A stretch of DNA of 38,812 nt from NCBI GenBank assembly GCA_016235775.1, contig JACRIU010000114.1, positions 1-38,812 of the forward strand, written 5' to 3'. This DNA comes from Hydrogenophilales bacterium. Its GTDB lineage: Bacteria; Pseudomonadota; Gammaproteobacteria; Burkholderiales; Thiobacteraceae. Under the pieces are notes generated by a model. The model was not told the DNA's origin and ran no database searches. It saw only the letters and a list, made by a program, of their open reading frames with translations. The position numbers and the translations under genes are program-made. Below, one piece after another: positions 33,092-38,812 of this stretch. Position 1 is the stretch's first letter. Every line of letters begins with the position of its first letter.

Positions 33092-35224
33092 ATGCTCAAA
33101 ACAATCATCCGTTTGCTGACCCGGTGGATACTCCCCGTTGAATTGCGCGGCGATAGCGCCGAGTTGCGCGCCGGGCGCTTGCTCATCATCGCCAATCACC
33201 AATCGTTTCTCGATGGCCTGCTGTTGGGCTTGTACTTGCCGCTGAATCCGGTGTTTATCGTGAATACCGGCATTGCCAGGCATTGGGGCTTCCGCTTGAT
33301 CCTGTCGCTGGTCGATCATCTCGCGGTCGATCCCGCCAACCCGATGGCGATGAAGCGCGTGGTGAAGCTGCTCGAATCCGGGCGGCCGGTGGTGATTTTC
33401 CCCGAGGGGCGGATCACGGTGACCGGCAGCTTGATGAAAGTGTATGAGGGCCCGGCATTCGTCGCGGCGCGCACCGGCGCCACCATCGTGCCGGTGCGTT
33501 TGGAAGGCGCGACCCGCTCGTATTTCAGCCGTACTTCAGGCGATATTCCGAAGCAATTATTCCCCCGCATCACGCTGACCGTGCTGCCCGCTACCCGCAT
33601 CCCCATGCCGGATGCGCCGAGCGCAAAATTGCGCCGCAGAAAAGCCGGTGATGCGATGCGCAAGATTATGCAGAACATGCTCTTTGTCTCCGCACCGCAA
33701 CGTTCATTGTTCGACGCACTGGTGGATGCGGTGCGTATCTACGGCCGCTCCACCCCCATCGTCGAAGACATGCGCCAGATCGAGGAAAGCTACGGCGATA
33801 TTCTGCGTGCCGCTTTGGCGCTGGGGCGTATGGGCAGCCGCTTGGCAGGCGAGGGCGAGCGCATCGGCGTGCTGCTGCCGAATCTTTCCGCGACCGCGAA
33901 TCTGATTTTCGGCTTCTCCGCATTTCAGCGCGTGCCGGCCATGCTCAATTACACGGCTGGCGCGGAGGGCATGCAAAACGCCTGCGCCGCCGCCGGGGTG
34001 AAGGTGGCGATCACTTCGCGCCAGTTTCTCGATTCGGCGAAACTGAGCGAGACCGTCGCCGCGGTGCAAGGCGTGCGCTGGGTGTATTTGGAAGATTTGA
34101 AATCCAGCTTCGGTCTGCTGGATAAAGCCTGGCTGATGGGGTTCGCGTTGTGGTTCCCGCGCTGGGCGACGCATCGCGTCGATCCGGAAGCGACCGCAGT
34201 GGTGCTGTTCACCTCCGGCTCGGAGGGCAAGCCGAAAGGCGTGGCGCTCCCGCATCGCGCCCTGCTCGCCAACGTCGCGCAGATCTGCGCCGTGATTGAT
34301 TTTTCGCCGAGCGACAAGTTTTTTTGCGCGCTGCCGATTTTCCACGCCTTCGGCCTCACCGCCGGCGCGATCCTGCCGCTCGTCACCGGCACCAAACTTT
34401 TTCTGTATCCCTCGCCCTTGCATTACAAGGTGATCCCCGAGCTGATCTACGACCGCAATTGCACCGTGCTGTTCAGCACCAGCACCTTTCTCGGCAACTA
34501 TGCCAAATTCGCCAACCCTTATGACTTTTACCGCTTGCGCTATGTGGTGGCGGGCGCGGAGAAATTGAACGAGGAAGTGCGTAAGACTTGGTTCGATAAA
34601 TTCGGCATCCGCATCCTGGAAGGTTATGGCGCGACCGAGACCGCGCCGGTGCTGTCGGTCAACACGCCGATGGCGTATCAGGCGGGCAGCGTGGGCCAGT
34701 TGCTGCCCGGCATCGAATCTCACATCGAACCCGTGACCGGTATCGAGGGCGGCGGCATCCTGCATGTGCGCGGGCCGAATGTGATGTCCGGGTATTACCG
34801 CTTCGAGCAGCCGGGCGTGCTGCTCCCGCCGCAATCCGAAGTCGGCGCGGGCTGGTACAACACCGGCGATGTGGTGGAAATCGATGCCGAAGGGTTTGTG
34901 ATCATCAAAGGCCGGGTCAAGCGCTTCGCCAAGATCGCGGGCGAGATGGTGTCGCTGGAAGTGGTCGAGCGCATCGCAACCCAAGCCTCGCCCGAGCAGC
35001 AGCATGCAGCCTCCTCACAGCCCGACGCGCAGCGCGGCGAGAGCATCGTGTTGTTCACCACCGATACCGACCTCAACCGCGAGCGCTTGCTGCAAGCGGC
35101 GCGCGCCAACGGCAACCCGGAGCTGGCGGTGCCGAAGAAAATCGTGCTGGTGGAAGCGCTGCCCGTGCTCGGCACCGGCAAGACCGATTATGTGAGCTTG
35201 AAGAAAATGGCGGAGACGGCATGA
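33092..35224 (+). CDS. aas: Bifunctional 2-acylglycerophosphoethanolamine acyltransferase / acyl-ACP synthetase
   Basis: A 710-residue fusion enzyme of the inner membrane that re-acylates lysophospholipids (mainly lyso-PE) using fatty acid it first activates onto ACP. The N-terminal PlsC-type acyltransferase has NHQSFLD (near residue 36) and FPEGRITVTG. The C-terminal AMP-binding domain has VLFTSGSEGKPKGV, the YGATETAP block and YNTGDVVEID. The ATG at 33092 follows GAGGGG; ATG at 33077 is an alternative. It overlaps lplT by four bases (ATGA). The pairing with lplT, which flips the lysolipid in, confirms the role. Independent of the Fur-family gene and tRNA upstream. Confidence 0.93.
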   Translation: MLKTIIRLLTRWILPVELRGDSAELRAGRLLIIANHQSFLDGLLLGLYLPLNPVFIVNTGIARHWGFRLILSLVDHLAVDPANPMAMKRVVKLLESGRPVVIFPEGRITVTGSLMKVYEGPAFVAARTGATIVPVRLEGATRSYFSRTSGDIPKQLFPRITLTVLPATRIPMPDAPSAKLRRRKAGDAMRKIMQNMLFVSAPQRSLFDALVDAVRIYGRSTPIVEDMRQIEESYGDILRAALALGRMGSRLAGEGERIGVLLPNLSATANLIFGFSAFQRVPAMLNYTAGAEGMQNACAAAGVKVAITSRQFLDSAKLSETVAAVQGVRWVYLEDLKSSFGLLDKAWLMGFALWFPRWATHRVDPEATAVVLFTSGSEGKPKGVALPHRALLANVAQICAVIDFSPSDKFFCALPIFHAFGLTAGAILPLVTGTKLFLYPSPLHYKVIPELIYDRNCTVLFSTSTFLGNYAKFANPYDFYRLRYVVAGAEKLNEEVRKTWFDKFGIRILEGYGATETAPVLSVNTPMAYQAGSVGQLLPGIESHIEPVTGIEGGGILHVRGPNVMSGYYRFEQPGVLLPPQSEVGAGWYNTGDVVEIDAEGFVIIKGRVKRFAKIAGEMVSLEVVERIATQASPEQQHAASSQPDAQRGESIVLFTTDTDLNRERLLQAARANGNPELAVPKKIVLVEALPVLGTGKTDYVSLKKMAETA

Positions 35225-36483
35225 ATCGCCGCCGCGATCTGAAACCCGATTCTTCTTCGAGCGAGCCCGGCATGTCCCCACCCCAGCCCAATAATCCTTC
35301 ACTTTTTTCACCTGCCATGATCGCGGTATTGGCGGCGCAGTTTCTCTCTGCTGCCGCCGATAACGCGCTCCTGTTCGCCGCCATCGGCCTCATCAAGGCC
35401 AACGGCTTCCCGGATTATTTCGAGTCCATGCTGCAAGAGTTTTTCGCGGGCGCCTTCATCCTGCTCGCGCCCTTCGTCGGGCCGTTTGCCGATGCCTACG
35501 CTAAAGGCCGCGTGATGCTGGTGGCGAATGCGATCAAATTGCTCGGCGCGGGCGCGATGTTGTTCGGGCTGCATCCGCTGCTGGCCTATGGCATCGTGGG
35601 CCTGGGCGCGGCGGCTTACTCGCCGGCAAAATACGGCATCCTGAGCGAGCTGGTGACGCCGGATAAATTGGTGAAAGCCAATGGCTTGATGGAAGGCTCC
35701 ACCATCGTGGCGATTCTGTTGGGCGCGCTGTTGGGCGGCTGGTTGTCGGACGTGTCGGTGAATTGGGCCTTGGGCGTCGTGGCGGGGCTGTATATCGCGG
35801 CGGCGCTCGCCAATTTGCGCATTCCAAAATTGCCCGCCGCGCATCCGGTTGAATCGTTCAACTTGCTTTTGCTGGTGCGCGATTTTTGGATTGCGCTCAA
35901 GCAGCTTTATCGGCATCCCGAAACGCGCTTCACGTTGCTGGGCACCAGCTTGTTTTGGGGCGCGGGCAGTACCTTGCGCTTCATGCTGGTGGCGTGGGTG
36001 CCGGTGGCGCTGTTGATCGACAATAACCACACCCCCGCCAACTTGAATGGCGTGGTGGCAATCGGCATCGCCGTGGGCGCGGCGCTGGCGGCGCGCTGGG
36101 TCAATCTGCAAACGGTGAATCGCGCGCTGATCGGGGGCTTGCTGCTGGGCGCCGGGGTGGGGATATTCGCCCATGCCACGCACCTGTATGTGGCCATCGG
36201 GCTGTTGATGCTGATCGGCGCCTGCGGCGGGTTTTATGTGGTGCCGCTGAATGCGCTGTTGCAGGAACGCGGTCACGAAACTGTCGGCGCGGGTCATGCC
36301 ATCGCGGTGCAGAATTTCAGCGAGGGCATCGCCATGCTGACCCTGGTCGGCGCGTTCACCGCCGCGCGCAAGGCCGAGGTGGCGGTGATTCCCCTGGCTG
36401 AAGGCTTCGGCTTGGCGATTATCGTGCTCATGGCGCTGCTTACGCTCTTGCGCCTCACGCGTTGGAAAACACCTACCTATTGA
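35221..36483 (+). CDS. lplT: Lysophospholipid transporter LplT
   Basis: A 420-residue MFS membrane protein that brings lysophospholipids to the inner leaflet for re-acylation by Aas. After a soluble leader (about 30 residues, polar, with PDSSSSEPG), the first helix is AVLAAQFLSAAADNALLFAAIGL. The GPFADAYAKGRVML loop and the AAAYSPAKYGILSELV segment, characteristic of LplT, follow; roughly 11-12 helices can be traced. The ATG lies inside the aas stop (ATGA), so the two are translationally coupled. Confidence 0.93.
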   Translation: MNRRRDLKPDSSSSEPGMSPPQPNNPSLFSPAMIAVLAAQFLSAAADNALLFAAIGLIKANGFPDYFESMLQEFFAGAFILLAPFVGPFADAYAKGRVMLVANAIKLLGAGAMLFGLHPLLAYGIVGLGAAAYSPAKYGILSELVTPDKLVKANGLMEGSTIVAILLGALLGGWLSDVSVNWALGVVAGLYIAAALANLRIPKLPAAHPVESFNLLLLVRDFWIALKQLYRHPETRFTLLGTSLFWGAGSTLRFMLVAWVPVALLIDNNHTPANLNGVVAIGIAVGAALAARWVNLQTVNRALIGGLLLGAGVGIFAHATHLYVAIGLLMLIGACGGFYVVPLNALLQERGHETVGAGHAIAVQNFSEGIAMLTLVGAFTAARKAEVAVIPLAEGFGLAIIVLMALLTLLRLTRWKTPTY

Positions 36484-37001
36484 GCTTTACATAATTCGTG
36501 ACTGGTTTTTTTATCGTGCGCTACGCGCATTTTATTTTGGGGCCGGTCATGCCCCGGCGGGGCAGTTCCTTTTTCTTGCTTGTCCAAGCAAAAGGAACCA
36601 AAAAGAAGGACACCCCCTTTACCGCCCCCAGCAAAAGCGCTGGGGGTTCCCTGCGTTGCTCGCCATGCCGGGCGGCTGCGGAACTCGCGCGATCCGCTGC
36701 GCGGCCACGCGCTCAGACAGTCCTCGCCGACTTCCCCCGGCATGGCTGCGCTACTCGGCGGTGCAGAGGGGGCCCAACAACCAAGTCAACACCAGCGGTA
36801 CACCAACGCTTCGTAAAGTTGTCATCATTTATGTAAAGATCAATAAGTGCGCAGGGTGCGTTCGTGTAGCGCCGGCATCCTTGCCGGCAGACCGCTGCTG
36901 CTTCGGCGCCACACTAGAATTTGAGCATCCCTGCCCCCGCTGCCTCAATATCCGGCTATTTCGGGCGATAAACAAGGTACTGGTTCATTCCCGGAGCGTT
37001 T
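36484..37001. repeat. Intergenic region with a dispersed repeat and REP copy C
   Basis: No convincing gene in 518 bases. 36540-36790 has the TTCTTGCTTGTCCAAGCAAAAGGAACC type of sequence (split palindromes TTGCTT/AAGCAA), a pattern I recognise as a common dispersed repeat in proteobacteria, whose spurious frames begin SFFLLVQAKGTKKKDTP. 36865-36913 is REP copy C (TGTAGCGCCGGC ... GGCGCCACA). The GTG start of the next gene follows a CCGGAG site. Confidence 0.6.
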
Positions 37002-38660
37002 GTGTTCGCATTCAAGCCGAGCTTTTTTCCTAACCCAGATAGCCTGCGAGATTGGTTCGGCCAGCGGCTGCGGCGCGATCCTGCTCCAGCGAGCGGGGAG
37101 GAGGCCGAGGCATGGCTCGCCGGGCTGCCGGCGCACGATGCCTATGCCGCGTTGCACGCTATCGCGGCGATGCTGGAATCCTTGGCCGTTGCCAAGGCGC
37201 TGCCTTGGTCCGATCGCGCAGCGGCGATGCATGTGCTCGACTGCGCGGCCGCACCATTCGCGGCCAAACTGAGCGCCGATTATTTAGCGCTGTTGCGCGG
37301 CCAGGCAACGCAGGAAGAACGTTTATGGCGCGCACTGGCCGATTATTGGTGCAGCGTGGAACAAGTGTATGCAAGCCTCGTCTCCGAGTGGCGCGAAGCA
37401 GGCGCAAGCAGTGAATGCGCGGTGTTGATCGAGCGCGCACTGGCGGCCTTAAGCGAGCAAGCCAAACTGGCGCGCATGCGTTACTGCGCAGTGGATGCGC
37501 GCATCTGGCGCGAGCTGGGGCGCTTATACGCGCTGGCCGAAACGGCGCAAGCGGGGGTGCCGGAGCCGGTGATGCAGGCGTGGGCGCGTTTGTTCCTGCG
37601 CGAGATGGCTTCGCCGCAAAATTTGTTGCCGCGCGAAATCGAGATCGTGGATTGTTTGGCGATGCGCTACGCCGCGTTGTTTGTGTGTCAACGCAAGGCC
37701 TCGCCCGAGGCCGGCTATTTCTTCGATCTCACTGCCGGCCAAGCGCCGTCGCGGCGCGTTCCTTCGGGCCGGCTCACCGGGGACAGCCGTTTCTTCGGCG
37801 CGGGCGAGGGTTATCGCCAAGCCGAGTCGGATGCGCGCACCCTCGAATTGCAAGGCGCCTTGGATGCGTTTCCGGCCTTGGCGAATTTTGCGCCGGACGA
37901 GATAGTGCGGATGCTGCATCATGTGGCGCGGCATTGGTCGCCGGCGCCCCCGGCGCGCGGGCAAGACCGGAGTGAAGTACTGAGCCGGGTGATGATCGTT
38001 TTCGATTTGAATGAAATTCGTCGAAAAGTCGCCAAAGGTGACAGCATCGCAATGCCCAAGGCGCCGGGAAACCGGGAAGGCTTGGAACAGGCCGACCTCC
38101 AGCGCTATGGCTTTGTCACCGAACGCACCCGGCAGCGCTTAGCCGAGGCCGATGAGCCGATGCCGCCCAAAGAAGACGCGTTAACGGAGAGCTGGGTCGT
38201 GCGCGATGAAAGCGGCGGCGGCTTGGGCGCCGAGGTGCCGAGCCCCGCCGGGGATTGGCTGTGCGCCGGAAAGCTCATCGGGTTCAAACGCGAAGGCGGG
38301 GAACATTGGGGCGTGGGCGTGATACGGCGTGTGGAGCTGGAGCCGCGCAAGCATGGCCGCGTCGGCATCCAGATACTGAGCGAGCAGCCGCGCGCGGTGC
38401 GGTTGCGGCCGCTGGACGCGGCGCAGCTTGCCGGATGGGACAAACTCACGGACGCGCCGAGTTACGAGTACCGCAACGGTATTCTGCTGAGCTTGCCGCA
38501 GGGCCGGGACATCGGCGTGTTATTGCTGCCGTACGGGACGTATGACCAAGAACGCCATTTCGAGTGGGTGCACGGCGCGGCGTGCGATCTGATGGCGGTG
38601 ACAAGCCATGCGATGCATGCCGATGAATTTGATTTGCTCATGTTTCGCTTGGTGGCATGA
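37002..38660 (+). CDS. Conserved-type hypothetical protein, 552 residues
   Basis: I do not recognise the family. The protein starts at GTG after CCGGAG. The first 270 residues are Ala/Leu-rich helices (for example AYAALHAIAAMLESLAVAKAL and PVMQAWARLFLREMASPQNLLP), without signal peptide or membrane segment. A middle stretch (about 330-400) is charged and loop-like (QADLQRYGFVTERTRQRL). The last 170 residues look beta-rich, with repeated glycine turns (GDWLCAGKLIGFKREGGEHWGVGVIRRVE and HGRVGIQILSEQPRAVRLRP), somewhat like a PilZ- or SH3-like barrel, though no PilZ RxxxR motif is seen. It stands alone, ending 14 bases before the right terminal repeat. Confidence 0.75.
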   Translation: MFAFKPSFFPNPDSLRDWFGQRLRRDPAPASGEEAEAWLAGLPAHDAYAALHAIAAMLESLAVAKALPWSDRAAAMHVLDCAAAPFAAKLSADYLALLRGQATQEERLWRALADYWCSVEQVYASLVSEWREAGASSECAVLIERALAALSEQAKLARMRYCAVDARIWRELGRLYALAETAQAGVPEPVMQAWARLFLREMASPQNLLPREIEIVDCLAMRYAALFVCQRKASPEAGYFFDLTAGQAPSRRVPSGRLTGDSRFFGAGEGYRQAESDARTLELQGALDAFPALANFAPDEIVRMLHHVARHWSPAPPARGQDRSEVLSRVMIVFDLNEIRRKVAKGDSIAMPKAPGNREGLEQADLQRYGFVTERTRQRLAEADEPMPPKEDALTESWVVRDESGGGLGAEVPSPAGDWLCAGKLIGFKREGGEHWGVGVIRRVELEPRKHGRVGIQILSEQPRAVRLRPLDAAQLAGWDKLTDAPSYEYRNGILLSLPQGRDIGVLLLPYGTYDQERHFEWVHGAACDLMAVTSHAMHADEFDLLMFRLVA

Positions 38661-38674
38661 AATCTGCTTTTAAA

Positions 38675-38812
38675 TCACTAGTGTCCGGTTTATTTTAGCC
38701 CAGCGGACTGCAAAGCTAATACTGGCGCGGGTTTCGAGGGATTCTGGGGTGTCCACGATTTGATTTTCAATCTACACATTTGCGATGCTTCCTGGTTTGA
38801 CCGGCCGGGGGT
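38675..38812. repeat. Right copy of the 138-bp terminal inverted repeat
   Basis: Exact reverse complement of bases 1-138, here next to the 3' end of the 552-residue gene instead of the IS110 transposase. The different neighbours show that the 138 bases behave as an independent unit, most simply the end of a multicopy IS. Confidence 0.9.

Noticed and set aside
36498..36836. 112-residue open frame as a real gene
   Set aside because: It lies in a dispersed repeat, overlaps several equally good frames, has no ribosome site and reads as low-complexity basic sequence.

Overview
The window looks like a contig from the chromosome of a betaproteobacterium, most likely of the order Nitrosomonadales. 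The evidence is the gene order argD-argF-argG-ppnP, rpsT near murJ, ribF-ileS-lspA-fkpB-ispH, a betaproteobacterial-type proteasome homologue (BPH), a full minor-pilin/pilY1 operon and a PEP-CTERM sorting signal. No species is claimed. The first and last 138 bases are perfect reverse complements of each other, so the contig appears to stop in two copies of one repeat, probably an insertion sequence.

Layout. (1) 1-2850 is accessory DNA: an IS110-family transposase, then a decayed chromosomal integron read leftwards. It has two small lipoprotein cassettes, one complete attC site, an attI-like core site, and a divergent integrase gene cut off after about 73 codons where 54-bp palindromic repeats begin. 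(2) 2843-3487 is a higB-higA toxin-antitoxin pair with a very close promoter. (3) 3609-8735, minus strand, carries argD, argF, a DUF2283 gene, argG, ppnP, a BPH-type Ntn hydrolase and yajQ. (4) 8811-9403 is a short PuuD-like membrane protein preceded by an unlisted 33-residue membrane peptide; rpsT follows at 9710-9973. (5) 10343-15368, plus strand, is a three-gene signalling cluster: a sensor-less histidine kinase, a receiver-TPR protein and a hybrid PAS-PAS-kinase-receiver-HPt protein. (6) 15500-23098 holds murJ, ribF, ileS, lspA, fkpB and ispH, with a cold-shock gene on the opposite strand. The ileS gene has an in-frame TAG at codon 72, just after its HIGH motif, and an in-frame 7-bp tandem repeat. 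(7) 23208-30898, minus strand, holds a tiny PEP-CTERM protein with a candidate sigma-54 promoter and the operon fimT-pilV-pilW-pilX-pilY1-pilE plus a PilY2-like gene. (8) 31117-36483, plus strand, holds thiO, a Fur-family regulator, tRNA-Thr(CGT), a fused acyltransferase/acyl-ACP synthetase (aas) and lplT. (9) 37002-38660 is an unrecognised 552-residue protein.

How the genes work together: argD, argF and argG act in arginine synthesis; murJ, ribF, ileS, lspA, fkpB and ispH are housekeeping; aas and lplT recycle lysophospholipids; the pil operon builds the tip and fibre of a type IV pilus, and its pilY1 contains a nine-G run that could make it phase variable. The most noteworthy items are the integron remnant with an IS beside its outer cassette, the ileS amber codon, the near-minimal PEP-CTERM protein with its sigma-54-like promoter, and the pilY1 homopolymer.
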